Position numbers and translations under genes: made by a program. Below the pieces are notes generated by a model. The model saw only the letters and a program-made list of their open reading frames with translations, searched no databases and had not been told where the DNA came from. A DNA stretch of 42,166 nucleotides from Sphingomonadales bacterium 39-57-19 (GTDB taxonomy: Bacteria > Pseudomonadota > Alphaproteobacteria > Sphingomonadales > Sphingomonadaceae): NCBI GenBank assembly GCA_002282385.1, contig NCJG01000016.1, forward strand, positions 1-42,166, read 5' to 3'. Numbering within the stretch: the first letter of the stretch is position 1; each line of letters opens with the position of its first letter. Of the stretch, positions 9,340 through 17,463 are shown in pieces.

Positions 9340-10389
9340 TCAGGCATTTTGATTAGTGACTTCACCCAATGCGCCGATGAATTGGTCGGTGCATCGATCC
9401 CAATCGAAACTCTGCGCATATGCAGCAGCGTCGGCTTTGCGCACACTAAGCGCGTTCTGAATGGCAGATGACAGGTCGTCGCTTAAAGATCCGATCGGTC
9501 GTGGCAATTCGGACCAGGGACCGCGACCATCTGGACCGATAATATCCAAAGGACCAGGGACGGGAAATGCAGCGACCGGAAGTCCAGATGCCAACGCTTC
9601 GATCATCACCAACCCAAATGTATCGGTTCGACTTGGAAACACAAAAACGTCTGCGCTGGCATAGGCGCTGGCCAGTTCAGTTCCCTTGAGCGTTCCCAGG
9701 AAAATGGCATTGGGATATTTTATTCTTAATTCAGACAAAGCAGGGCCGTCGCCTATAACGACCTTACTGCCTGCGACCTCCGCAGATAGAAAGGCTTCCA
9801 GATTTTTCTCCACGGAAACACGGCCCACGGAAATCATGACGGGTTTGGGTAGGTTTGCCAACCGGGGATGGTCGGGCTGATCTCCATGAAAAAGGCCATG
9901 GTCGATGCCGCGTGACCATAAGCGGGTATTGGGGATGCCCCGCACTGAAAGCTCATCCATCAAACCCTTTGTCGCGGTCAGGACGGCGCGAGATGGCTTA
10001 TGGAACATTCGCATGATTGGCCAAAACCACTCAGCGGATAGCCCCGTTCGTACAGCAAGATAATCGGGAAAGCGGGTATGAAATGCCGAGGTAAAGGGCA
10101 CATCATGCGCAAGGCACCATGCCCGTGCGCTCCAACCAATTGGGCCTTCGGTCGCGATATGGACAATGTCCGGAGCCATGGCGTGTAAAGCCTTACGCAC
10201 GCCAAAGCGGGGTGCCAGCGCAAGGCGGATTTCTGCATAGCCGGGGCAGGGAATGGTGGTAAACCGGTCCGGCGCGATCACTTCGACGGTATGTCCGCGC
10301 GATTTCAGCCGGTTGACCGTTTCGGTCATCGTCCGGACAACGCCGTTGACTTGCGGCAGCCAAGCGTCCGTTGCGATGGCGATCCTCAC
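9340..10389 (-). CDS. GT4 glycosyltransferase, probable Agt-type glycolipid synthase
   Basis: A 349-residue GT-B fold glycosyltransferase. The N-terminal half opens RIAIATDAWLPQVNGVV (acceptor side); the C-terminal half has SVGRVSVEKNLEAFL and FPSRTDTFGLVMIEALASG, the family 4 donor-binding block with its EX7E-like glutamates. The GTG start at 10389 overlaps the upstream gene's stop as GTGA, so translation is coupled. Pairing with the PlcP-like phosphoesterase matches the plcP-agt module known in alphaproteobacteria, where Agt glycosylates the diacylglycerol released by PlcP to make phosphorus-free lipids under phosphate starvation. The specific sugar (glucose or glucuronate) cannot be told. 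The alternative is a mannosyl- or glucosyltransferase of other lipid synthesis; the neighbour and Pho box favour Agt. Confidence 0.82.
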   Translation of the reverse strand: MRIAIATDAWLPQVNGVVRTMTETVNRLKSRGHTVEVIAPDRFTTIPCPGYAEIRLALAPRFGVRKALHAMAPDIVHIATEGPIGWSARAWCLAHDVPFTSAFHTRFPDYLAVRTGLSAEWFWPIMRMFHKPSRAVLTATKGLMDELSVRGIPNTRLWSRGIDHGLFHGDQPDHPRLANLPKPVMISVGRVSVEKNLEAFLSAEVAGSKVVIGDGPALSELRIKYPNAIFLGTLKGTELASAYASADVFVFPSRTDTFGLVMIEALASGLPVAAFPVPGPLDIIGPDGRGPWSELPRPIGSLSDDLSSAIQNALSVRKADAAAYAQSFDWDRCTDQFIGALGEVTNQNA

Positions 10390-11264
10390 GCCGCGATCGA
10401 AGCCCGCTTTTCGGAAGCTTTCCGGACATGCTCGGCCCAATCGATAATCGCCATGGATCCGTCCTTTGCCTCGGTCAACGCGGTGCAGCTTTCGACCCAG
10501 TCGCCGTCATTATAATAAGTAATCGATCCAAACTGCCGGATTTCGGCAGAATGGATGTGACCGCAGACAACGCCCTGAACACCGCGATGCGCGGCCTCGC
10601 GCGCCACCACTTCTTCATATTGCCCGATAAACTGTACCGCGTTTTTGACGCGCATTTTTAGATAGGATGAAAGCGACCAATACGGCATGTTCAACCTGCG
10701 GCGCACCGCGTTGAGAACGACGTTGGCTTTCAACAGCAGCGTATACGCTTGGTCACCCAAGAAGGCGAGCCAGCGGGCATATAGCACGATGCCGTCAAAG
10801 GCATCGCCGTGCGTTACAAGCAAGGCACGGCCGTCGGCTGTCTCGTGGATCGCCTCCAACTGCACCTCAACGCCGCCAAAGCTAAGGCCCGCATAATCGC
10901 GGAACATTTCGTCATGGTTGCCGGGAATATAGACGACGCGGGTCCCGCGATGCGCCATTTTCAAAACCCGTCGAATGACTTCATTATGCTGGTCGGGCCA
11001 ATACCAACCCTTGCGCAACCGCCAGCCATCGACAATGTCGCCGACCAGATAAAGCGTCTCACATTCGATGGAATGCAGAAAATCGCTCAGCAGTCCCGCC
11101 TGGCACCCTGCTGTCCCCAAATGCACATCAGAAATCCACACCGTGCGAAACCGCATCTTTGGTTGGTAGCTTTTGGGTTCGGGCTTATCGAACCATGCCG
11201 GCAGTTTTGGACCTTTTCCATCGCTTTTAAAAAGCAGGCTGTCGCTTAATTCAGTGGTTGTCAT
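10386..11264 (-). CDS. plcP: Calcineurin-like metallophosphoesterase, probable PlcP phospholipase C
   Basis: About 292 residues. All five metallophosphoesterase motifs are present: SDVHLG, GDIVDGW, GNHDE, VTHGDAFD and GHIHSAEI, the ligands of a two-metal site. It is usually annotated as LpxH-like UDP-2,3-diacylglucosamine diphosphatase. However, the conserved stretches YWPDQHNEV, PYWSLSSYLK and NDGDWVESCTAL resemble my recollection of the PlcP subfamily, which cleaves phosphate head groups from membrane phospholipids in phosphate-starved alphaproteobacteria. A downstream coupled GT4 enzyme and an upstream Pho box support this. The start is uncertain: the ATG at 11264 has a GGGAT-like site; the frame is open to 11315. 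Distinguishing it from LpxH needs a family tree. Confidence 0.8.
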   Translation of the reverse strand: MTTTELSDSLLFKSDGKGPKLPAWFDKPEPKSYQPKMRFRTVWISDVHLGTAGCQAGLLSDFLHSIECETLYLVGDIVDGWRLRKGWYWPDQHNEVIRRVLKMAHRGTRVVYIPGNHDEMFRDYAGLSFGGVEVQLEAIHETADGRALLVTHGDAFDGIVLYARWLAFLGDQAYTLLLKANVVLNAVRRRLNMPYWSLSSYLKMRVKNAVQFIGQYEEVVAREAAHRGVQGVVCGHIHSAEIRQFGSITYYNDGDWVESCTALTEAKDGSMAIIDWAEHVRKASEKRASIAA

Positions 11265-11319
11265 ATTGCCCATCCCCCGTTGTCTTAATGAAGCCCTAAA
11301 CGACGGATGAGTCATGTGC

Positions 11320-11337
11320 GTGGCAGATCAATGACAG
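11320..11337 (-). promoter_or_regulatory. Candidate PhoB box upstream of plcP-agt
   Basis: On the minus strand the two 7-base units are CTGTCAT and CTGCCAC, separated by four bases (TGAT), so they repeat at 11-base spacing. The first is a perfect match to the enterobacterial Pho unit and the second differs at one core base. It points toward plcP and ends 56 bases before its ATG. No convincing -10 was identified. Confidence 0.6.
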
Positions 11338-11368
11338 TTTTTTTGCCATTAAGAATTGCCTATTGTCA

Positions 11369-12703
11369 CTATCGGACCGCTGGCACCTCTGCGTCAGGCA
11401 GAAGCGCACCCATGGCTTTGGCAAGCGTTGGTGCGATGGCGCGCATGTCGATTTCGCCCAGGCTGCGTCCCTTGGCAACGCCTTTCCCCATCATCATGAA
11501 GCTTGACCGCATCAATGGGCTATATGGAAAATATCCGTGCATGCCCTTGCTACCAGACGCGCTCACCAATGGCGCATCCGGTCCCTTGAAACCGCCTGCA
11601 TACGCGTTGGGGGCATAGCTGATGTAAAAGCTCGCTTCCGGATTTCCGCCAAGGCGCGCTATTTCTGCGGGCTCTGCAATTTCTGCGATGCAGTTTTTCG
11701 GATCGGCCTTGAGCGTAGCTAACACACCTGCGACACGGGCTTTAAGCGTGGCATCATCCGGACGTACCAAAATGATCGCTGATGATCCGCCTGAGTTCCA
11801 GGGGCTAGCTTCCCAGCTTTTGATTTTGCCGTTACCGTCGAGCACAATCAGGCCCGCGTCGATGAATGCGCGGTAGAGGTTGATTTCGGTGTCGACCTTG
11901 GAAAAGCCATGGTCCGATACAACAGCAATGACGCTATCGGGATGGGCTGCCATTTGCGCGGCAATGATCTGGCCAACGACCTTATCGATCCGGGTTAAAA
12001 CAGCATAAGCTGCGGCTGTGTCTGGACCTTTTTCATGCTGCTCATGGTCGAGCGCGGTCAGATACACAGTTGTGAAATCGGGTTTTTCGCGCCTGATAAG
12101 CGCGGCGGCAAAACGGCCACGGGTTTCGTCAGCCTCTATGCTCTCGTCGATGCCCGGCGCGTAGCTGCCAAGGTCTGTTTCAAGCGCCTCTATAAGGCCC
12201 GGCGTCGCAAGCGCCTTTAGCAGCTTTGCATCATCATTATGCCCCGTCCGCCATATCTGCGGGATGTTCCATGTAACGGCTTTTGCCTGAACGCTGACCG
12301 GCCAGTGAATATTTGCTGTGCTAAGACCGGCCTTGGCAGCCGCATCCCACAAGGTGGGGACTTTGAAATCTGTGGCGTACCAATACCATCCGCCTTGGTT
12401 GATCTGCATGGGATCAAAGCTGTTGTTACCGACAATGCCGTGCTTTGCGGGGCTAACACCCGTCAGCAAAGTTGCATGGCTGGGATAAGTGACGGTTGGA
12501 AGAACGCCCTTCACCTTATCAGCGTAGGTTCCGTTGGTGATAAATTGTTTCAGGTTGGGAACCTGTATGCCGCGCTCTTCTGACTTCAGAATGTCTGCGG
12601 GCTGCAAACCATCAATTGAGATCAGCAGCACCGGCTCAGCCGAAGCCGCCGATGGCAGCGCGCTCACAAGGAGCGCGCTGCCAATCAGCAAAGCCGATTT
12701 CAT
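11369..12703 (-). CDS. Secreted nucleotide pyrophosphatase/phosphodiesterase (NPP type)
   Basis: A 444-residue alkaline-phosphatase-superfamily hydrolase of the ectonucleotide pyrophosphatase/phosphodiesterase branch. After a signal peptide (residues 1-22, ending ASA), metal ligand Asp31 lies in LLISIDGLQP, and the nucleophile Thr72 in LPTVTYPSHATLLTG. The second-site ligands appear in LTALDHEQHEKGP and VVSDHGFSK. Such enzymes release nucleoside monophosphates or phosphodiester products in the periplasm, useful for phosphorus scavenging. The ATG overlaps the upstream receptor's stop (TGATG), so it is translationally coupled to a TonB-dependent receptor. This implies that receptor imports its substrate, an inference from context. 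Confidence 0.9.
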   Translation of the reverse strand: MKSALLIGSALLVSALPSAASAEPVLLISIDGLQPADILKSEERGIQVPNLKQFITNGTYADKVKGVLPTVTYPSHATLLTGVSPAKHGIVGNNSFDPMQINQGGWYWYATDFKVPTLWDAAAKAGLSTANIHWPVSVQAKAVTWNIPQIWRTGHNDDAKLLKALATPGLIEALETDLGSYAPGIDESIEADETRGRFAAALIRREKPDFTTVYLTALDHEQHEKGPDTAAAYAVLTRIDKVVGQIIAAQMAAHPDSVIAVVSDHGFSKVDTEINLYRAFIDAGLIVLDGNGKIKSWEASPWNSGGSSAIILVRPDDATLKARVAGVLATLKADPKNCIAEIAEPAEIARLGGNPEASFYISYAPNAYAGGFKGPDAPLVSASGSKGMHGYFPYSPLMRSSFMMMGKGVAKGRSLGEIDMRAIAPTLAKAMGALLPDAEVPAVR

Positions 12704-14916
12704 CAGAAACCAGCTTTCAATGTTACAAAGACCTGACGCGGTGAACCCGCCTGCAAAGTTTGGTTGTCGCCGCTGTTGCCAAAGCCGTTTGAACCAATGG
12801 TCGAGACATAATCTGTGCCGAACAGGTTCGTGGCATTCAGTTGCAGTTCAAGCGGTGCACGAAGCCCCGCATCGAGGCGGTAACCCACTGTGGCGTCAAC
12901 GAGGACACGGCCAGGTACCGAGCGATCATTCAAATAGTTGAAGTAACGCTTGCTCATGTAATTGGCACCAACGCGTCCGAAGAATGCGTCACTGTCATAC
13001 GCCACTTCGCCGCGCAGCAGATGCTTTGGCGTGTCGACGACGTCCTTGCCCTTCGTGGCGATAACCGCCGTTGGGGTGATGACGTTTTCACGATATGTTG
13101 CACCGGTGTAGCTATATGATGCGAACAAGGTCATGCCGCCGCCCAGACGTACATCGCCTGCGGCTTCAAAGCCGAGCGAGCGGACGCTGCCGACATTTTG
13201 CAGAATGGCAGGGTTTCCAACGATGCCTGCGCCGGTTTGCACACCCAGCAGGCGGTTGCGGAAGTTGACATAATATACACCGATCACGCCGTTGAAGACA
13301 TTGTTGTTGTAACGTGCGCCAAGCTCAAACGTGTCTGAGCTTTCTGGTTTCAGGCCACGTGCGAGCAAAGCGTCGAAGCCCGCTTGCGTCGTCGCGAATG
13401 GCCCGCTTGTGGCTGATGAAACAAACGCGCGGGTGACTTGCGTGAAACCACCGAAGATTTCGGCTTTATCCGTCATCTTATATGCAACGCCTGCATGCGG
13501 CTGGAACCAGTCTTGCGACTTGATTTTGCCGGCAGCCAACGAACCCTGAATGCGTGGGTCGGATTCATTATTGACCTGAAAACCCTTCCAACCAAGGTTG
13601 ATGGTCAGATCGCCAAGGCTGATCTTGTCCTGCACATAATATTGCAGCGTGTCGGTGTTGAAATCGAACAGCCATTGCGTGAAGAACGGGTTGCGCAAGA
13701 ATTTGGTGTGATCAAGGCCAGGCGTCGTGTTGCTTTCATAGGCATAAAAACGACGGGCTTGCGTGAAGTCGTTATGTTCGTACCAGCCACCGACAGTCAC
13801 TTCATGGTCGCCAACTTCAGCGTTCAGCGAGCTGAATACGCCGCCACGTTGGATGTCATACTCGGTTGTGCGCGCCGACATCGGCACGCCATTTGGACTT
13901 GGAACATATGGAGTGCCCCATGTGCCTTGACCGGTATTATTGTGATAATAGGCTTTGATCTTGAAGGTCACGCCATCGGCCAAAGGCGCGGTCAGGCCAT
14001 AAGAAGCAAGCGTATCTTTACGCAGACCCGAAGCATCATAATAGCTGTCATCGATGTTGTTGATTGGGGCAACATATACGCCACGCGCCGCGGAAATCGC
14101 CTTGGCATAATCGGGGAAATAGTTGTCATGGTCATAACCGAGGCGATTGATCATCTCTAGCGAGAGATCCTGATAATCCTGCTCAGCGCGGTCGGAATAG
14201 GAGAAGAATCCGTCAAATTCGGCATCACCCACTGGAATGATGGCTTTGGCGTTTACGTGCATGCTGCGCTGTTCGCCGCCGCCCTTCCACTTGTCGGCAT
14301 TGTGGTAAACGCCGGATAGAAATCCGCGAACGCCGCCCGCTTCACCAAAGTTGATGCGGCCAAATGCGCGCATCGTGTTGGACGAACCATAGGTCAGGTT
14401 CGCATCAACGCCGAAGCCGTCGCTTGGGTCAGCCGAGAAAAACTCGAGCGTGCCGCCAAGGTTGTTCGTGGCTTGTGTGCCAATGGAACCCGAACCTTGC
14501 GAAACGCGGGTAACGCCGATGTTTTCCGAAATGATGGCGCGGCCAATGTGCAGGCCGTTATTGTTACCATAGCTTGAATCGCCCAACGGAATTCCGTCGA
14601 GTGTGTAGCCGAGCTGGTTCTGGTTAAAGCCACGGATCGAGACCCGGCTTGACCATTCATATGTTCCGAACGGGTCGGCAGATTGAAAGCTGACGCTTGG
14701 CAGCTTTTCAATGGCCTTCAGCGGGCTGGTGCCTGGCGCAAGGATCAGAAGTTCTTTGCTCGACACTTCTTGAACTTGACGGGTCTCGCCTTGGCCGAAC
14801 ACGACGATTTCGGCTTCTTCTGAGTCGGCGGTTGTTGGAGCATTCGATTGCTGCGCCATAACTGGCACCGATCCGAAAGCGACTCCGGCTAAAAGCATCA
14901 TAGTAATTTTACGCAT
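12703..14916 (-). CDS. TonB-dependent outer-membrane receptor coupled to phosphodiesterase
   Basis: A 737-residue TonB-dependent receptor: signal peptide from MRKITMMLLAGVAFGSVPVMAQ, probable TonB box EEAEIVVFGQGE, and a plug with SSRVSIRGFNQNQLGYTLDG and ATNNLGGTLEFFS. A 22-strand-type barrel follows, ending in the aromatic FVTLKAGF. The ATG at 14916 has an AGGGATG-type ribosome site; the upstream in-frame ATG at 14952 has none. It overlaps the NPP phosphodiesterase by one base. The pairing suggests a ligand containing a phosphodiester or nucleotide. Its leader holds an ACTTTGAT repeat of 22-base period but no clear Pho box in its own orientation. Confidence 0.92.
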   Translation of the reverse strand: MRKITMMLLAGVAFGSVPVMAQQSNAPTTADSEEAEIVVFGQGETRQVQEVSSKELLILAPGTSPLKAIEKLPSVSFQSADPFGTYEWSSRVSIRGFNQNQLGYTLDGIPLGDSSYGNNNGLHIGRAIISENIGVTRVSQGSGSIGTQATNNLGGTLEFFSADPSDGFGVDANLTYGSSNTMRAFGRINFGEAGGVRGFLSGVYHNADKWKGGGEQRSMHVNAKAIIPVGDAEFDGFFSYSDRAEQDYQDLSLEMINRLGYDHDNYFPDYAKAISAARGVYVAPINNIDDSYYDASGLRKDTLASYGLTAPLADGVTFKIKAYYHNNTGQGTWGTPYVPSPNGVPMSARTTEYDIQRGGVFSSLNAEVGDHEVTVGGWYEHNDFTQARRFYAYESNTTPGLDHTKFLRNPFFTQWLFDFNTDTLQYYVQDKISLGDLTINLGWKGFQVNNESDPRIQGSLAAGKIKSQDWFQPHAGVAYKMTDKAEIFGGFTQVTRAFVSSATSGPFATTQAGFDALLARGLKPESSDTFELGARYNNNVFNGVIGVYYVNFRNRLLGVQTGAGIVGNPAILQNVGSVRSLGFEAAGDVRLGGGMTLFASYSYTGATYRENVITPTAVIATKGKDVVDTPKHLLRGEVAYDSDAFFGRVGANYMSKRYFNYLNDRSVPGRVLVDATVGYRLDAGLRAPLELQLNATNLFGTDYVSTIGSNGFGNSGDNQTLQAGSPRQVFVTLKAGF

Positions 14917-14970
14917 TTTGGTATCATCCCTGCATTGGTTTGCAGCGCCCAACTAGGGAAGGGTGGTGGC

Positions 14971-15000
14971 ACTTTGATGCGGTTCTTGTGCGACTTTGAT
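14971..15000. repeat. ACTTTGAT direct repeat, 22-base period, in receptor leader
   Basis: ACTTTGAT occurs at 14971-14978 and again at 14993-15000, exactly 22 bases (two helical turns) apart, each preceded by a GTGG/GTGCG-like context. It lies 55-84 bases upstream of the receptor's ATG on the opposite strand and could be a tandem operator. The binding protein is unknown. Confidence 0.4.
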
Positions 15001-15091
15001 AGAAGTTATGTGTCTGAAATATTACTGAATTTAAAGCGCGGATTCGGCCTCATCAAACAAGTGCCCAATATATTACAATTTTATTGCAGCG

Positions 15092-15109
15092 ATGTCATAT
15101 AAGTGTCAT
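15092..15109 (+). promoter_or_regulatory. Candidate PhoB box upstream of the TPR gene
   Basis: Units ATGTCAT and GTGTCAT are separated by ATAA, again an 11-base repeat, each unit matching the CTGTCAT consensus at six of seven positions. The A/T spacer also fits the classic Pho box. It ends 28 bases before the ATG of the TPR protein and may also influence the divergent receptor. Confidence 0.6.
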
Positions 15110-15137
15110 ATTCAAGGCAGAGATGAGGAGAAAACGG

Positions 15138-15518
15138 ATGAAACTGCTATTCGTAGGTGCTTTAGTAACTGGCCTGATGGGCGTTGCAGCCCACGCCCAA
15201 CCGACCATGAATATTGAAACAGCATACCCAAAGGGGTCCATTGGTTATGAGGCTCTCTTAAAGGGTGACAATGCGCAGGCAGTTTCTCAAATACTGACAA
15301 GCGCGCAAGTGAGTCGGCATGATCCTGCGAAGCTGCTCAACCTTGGCCGTGCCTATGCGCGTATGGGCCGTATGGAAGAGGCTTCGAATATGTTCGCCGC
15401 TGCGATGCAGAGCCGTGATACCGTCGATCTGGTGCTCGCCGACGGTCGCGTGATGAATTCAAAAGACGCTGCGCGTAAGGCCTATGCCGGTTTGCAGATG
15501 CGGATCGCGACACGCTGA
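15138..15518 (+). CDS. Small exported tetratricopeptide-repeat protein
   Basis: 126 residues. The ATG at 15138 is preceded by GAGGAG and starts a signal peptide (MKLLFVGALVTGLMGVAAHA, cut before QPTM). The mature part has two helical TPR-like units (about residues 37-60 IGYEALLKGDNAQAVSQIL and 67-90 AKLLNLGRAYARMGRMEEA), followed by a short helical tail. Such proteins serve as periplasmic adaptors. Function is not known. A Pho-box-like site lies directly upstream and a strong terminator directly downstream, so it is an independent unit. The longer frame from 15084 would bury the signal peptide and is rejected. Confidence 0.85.
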   Translation: MKLLFVGALVTGLMGVAAHAQPTMNIETAYPKGSIGYEALLKGDNAQAVSQILTSAQVSRHDPAKLLNLGRAYARMGRMEEASNMFAAAMQSRDTVDLVLADGRVMNSKDAARKAYAGLQMRIATR

Positions 15519-15560
15519 TCCAAATGTACTGACGTAACATCTCACGTCGAACGCTTTATA

Positions 15561-15595
15561 AAAGGCGGGCCTAACGGCTCGCCTTTCGTCTTTTC
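15561..15595 (+). terminator. Rho-independent terminator after the TPR gene
   Basis: An 11-bp stem (15561-15571 with 15576-15586, one G·U) closed by a TAAC loop and followed by a T-rich run CGTCTTTTCT. It sits 42 bases after the stop codon. Confidence 0.88.
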
Positions 15596-15610
15596 TAGCG
15601 CATAATTTTG

Positions 15611-15650
15611 CTGTGACCCGCCTGTTCTGCCGGTGTCACATATCTGACGC
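15611..15650 (+). promoter_or_regulatory. Candidate four-unit PhoB box array upstream of lipoprotein
   Basis: Four 7-base units start at 15611, 15622, 15633 and 15644, all spaced 11 bases: CTGTGAC, CTGTTCT, GTGTCAC, CTGACGC. The third is strong, the others degenerate. A -10-like TCTAAA (15661-15666) begins 10 bases after the last unit, the distance expected at PhoB-activated promoters. The leader to the ATG at 15806 is about 140 bases. Confidence 0.5.
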
Positions 15651-15805
15651 AAAACATTCTTCTAAATGCAATGTGATAAGCACAGCCATGTCACAGCTCG
15701 CCCCTATTCGCCGCATGGTCAACGGGTGGGGCCTTATGATGATTCGATTCTGGTCCGTTGCATTTGCCCATATCGGGCACGTCTTATTTGTTGCGGAGAT
15801 TTAGA

Positions 15806-17383
15806 ATGTTAAACCCAAAATTGCGTGGGATCGTGTATGCGACGGCAGCAGCTGCCCTCGTCACCGGCTGTGGCGCAGATGATATCGCGTCACCAGGCAC
15901 TGGTGGTAACATCACCATCAACAACCCGGCTGCACCTCCGCCGCCACCGCCGCCACCGCCAACTGCGACAGTTACGGCTGCAACAGGCTGCCCAACCATT
16001 GGTAACCCTGTTCAGTTGACTGATGATGGTACAATCACAGGCCCAACCGGTACATATCGCGTTTGCACATTGCCAGCACGTCTGACGGCGAGCACCACTC
16101 TTACCAAAGTGCCTGGCTTGCTGTATCGCCTTGGTGGCCGGGTTGATGTTGGAACCGACCAGGGACCAACTGAAGAAACATCCGATCCGTCCGATGTCGT
16201 TTTGACCATCCAGCCTGGTGTCGTCGTATTCGGCGGTACTGGTGTTTCCTGGTTGAACGTCAACCGTGGTAACCGCATCAACGCCGTTGGTACGGCTGCA
16301 CTTCCAATCATCTTCACGAGCCGTGACAACGTTCTCGGTTTGAACTCCGATAACTCAATCGGTCAGTGGGGCGGCGTTGTGTTGAACGGCCGTGCACCGA
16401 TCACCGATTGTGCTGCACCAGGCGCAGCGCCCGGCACGATTGCTTGCGAACGTCAGGTTGAAGGCGCAGTTGACCCTGCTCTTTATGGTGGCGCGACTGC
16501 CAGCGATAACAGCGGTCGGCTCAGCTATGTTCAAATCCGTTTTTCGGGCTTCGTGCTCTCGGGCAACTCGGAACTTCAGTCTTTGACAACCGGCGGCGTT
16601 GGATCAGGAACCGTTCTTGATCATATCCAATCGTTCAACAGCTCAGACGATGGCGCCGAGTTCTTCGGCGGTAACGTAAATATGAAGTATTTCGTATCGA
16701 TCGGCGCAGATGATGATAACTTGGATACCGACACGGGTGTCAAAGCGAACTTTCAGTATGTGTTAGCTGTTCAGCGCCAAGGTGCGGGCGACTCAATAAT
16801 TGAAGCTGACTCTGATAACGCAAATGATGGGCAGACCCCTCGCCAGAATACGAGGGTAGCGAACTTCACGTTCTTGCAGCGCAACAATACCGGTAACTTG
16901 ACGGCGATCCGTTGGGGCGGCGGCACGGATTACAGCTTGTTCAACGGAGTTCTCGTTTCGCCGAACACTTCGTGTCTTCGCATAAGCCGTCCACAGACCG
17001 CATCAACGACACCAGACGCTGCAATTGATGAACTTGGTTCGCCAGTCATTCGTTCGGTGGTGGCGCAGTGTGGAACTCCGGCATTTGTTGGCTTGAACGG
17101 TGTTACAGACGCTGCGGTAGCGGCGATCTTCGGTTCGGGCGCAAACAACAATAACAGTGCATTTGTACCCACTTTGACATCGCTGTTTGTGAACGGTGCG
17201 AGCGAAACTGCTGTGCAGGCATTTAACGCAAGCACGGTCAGCTCGTTCTTCGACGCAACCACATATGTCGGTGCAGTGAAAGATGCGAATGACACATGGT
17301 ATGCCGGTTGGACTTGCAACAGCGTCACCGCAACGCTCGGTACCAGCGTAACCGGTCTTTGCACCTCGCTCCCTACCTTTTGA
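15806..17383 (+). CDS. Surface lipoprotein with beta-helix-like repeats
   Basis: 525 residues. A lipoprotein signal with lipobox VTGC (lipidated Cys22) follows the ATG at 15806. A nine-proline tract in a low-complexity linker (about residues 47-57) precedes the globular part. That part contains repeated short turns typical of right-handed beta-helix proteins: LTIQPGVVVFGGTG, NAVGTAALPIIFTSRDN, GQWGGVVLNGRAP, YVQIRFSGF, HIQSFNSSDDGAEFFGG. It also has an acidic loop GADDDNLDTDTG that could bind calcium. I recognise this as a family often sitting beside a TonB receptor with a YVRGLGDRYS plug; its function is not known to me. The adjacent receptor and type II operon make a secreted or surface role likely; being a type II substrate is an inference. 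Confidence 0.8.
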   Translation: MLNPKLRGIVYATAAAALVTGCGADDIASPGTGGNITINNPAAPPPPPPPPPTATVTAATGCPTIGNPVQLTDDGTITGPTGTYRVCTLPARLTASTTLTKVPGLLYRLGGRVDVGTDQGPTEETSDPSDVVLTIQPGVVVFGGTGVSWLNVNRGNRINAVGTAALPIIFTSRDNVLGLNSDNSIGQWGGVVLNGRAPITDCAAPGAAPGTIACERQVEGAVDPALYGGATASDNSGRLSYVQIRFSGFVLSGNSELQSLTTGGVGSGTVLDHIQSFNSSDDGAEFFGGNVNMKYFVSIGADDDNLDTDTGVKANFQYVLAVQRQGAGDSIIEADSDNANDGQTPRQNTRVANFTFLQRNNTGNLTAIRWGGGTDYSLFNGVLVSPNTSCLRISRPQTASTTPDAAIDELGSPVIRSVVAQCGTPAFVGLNGVTDAAVAAIFGSGANNNNSAFVPTLTSLFVNGASETAVQAFNASTVSSFFDATTYVGAVKDANDTWYAGWTCNSVTATLGTSVTGLCTSLPTF

Positions 17384-17399
17384 TAGGCGATAACTAATT

Positions 17400-17441
17400 G
17401 GGGTGGGGTGCAGGCTTTGCCAGGCACCCCACCCCTTTTTT
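17400..17441 (+). terminator. Strong terminator/attenuator between lipoprotein and receptor genes
   Basis: An 11-bp perfect stem GGGGTGGGGTG (17400-17410) with CACCCCACCCC (17425-17435), extended by a small inner GGC/GCC hairpin, then six T. It begins 17 bases after the lipoprotein stop and ends 22 bases before the receptor ATG. No separate promoter fits in between, so it probably limits readthrough into the receptor gene. Confidence 0.88.
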
Positions 17442-17463
17442 AAATATGAAAAAGGGAATGAAA

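Noticed and set aside
15940..15961. Proline-codon run as a tandem DNA repeat
   Set aside because: It encodes a nine-proline linker in the lipoprotein; a protein feature rather than an independent repeat element.
17398..17463. Upstream ATG at 17398 as the receptor start
   Set aside because: It would place the start inside the terminator hairpin and bury the signal peptide; ATG 17464 has a proper ribosome site.
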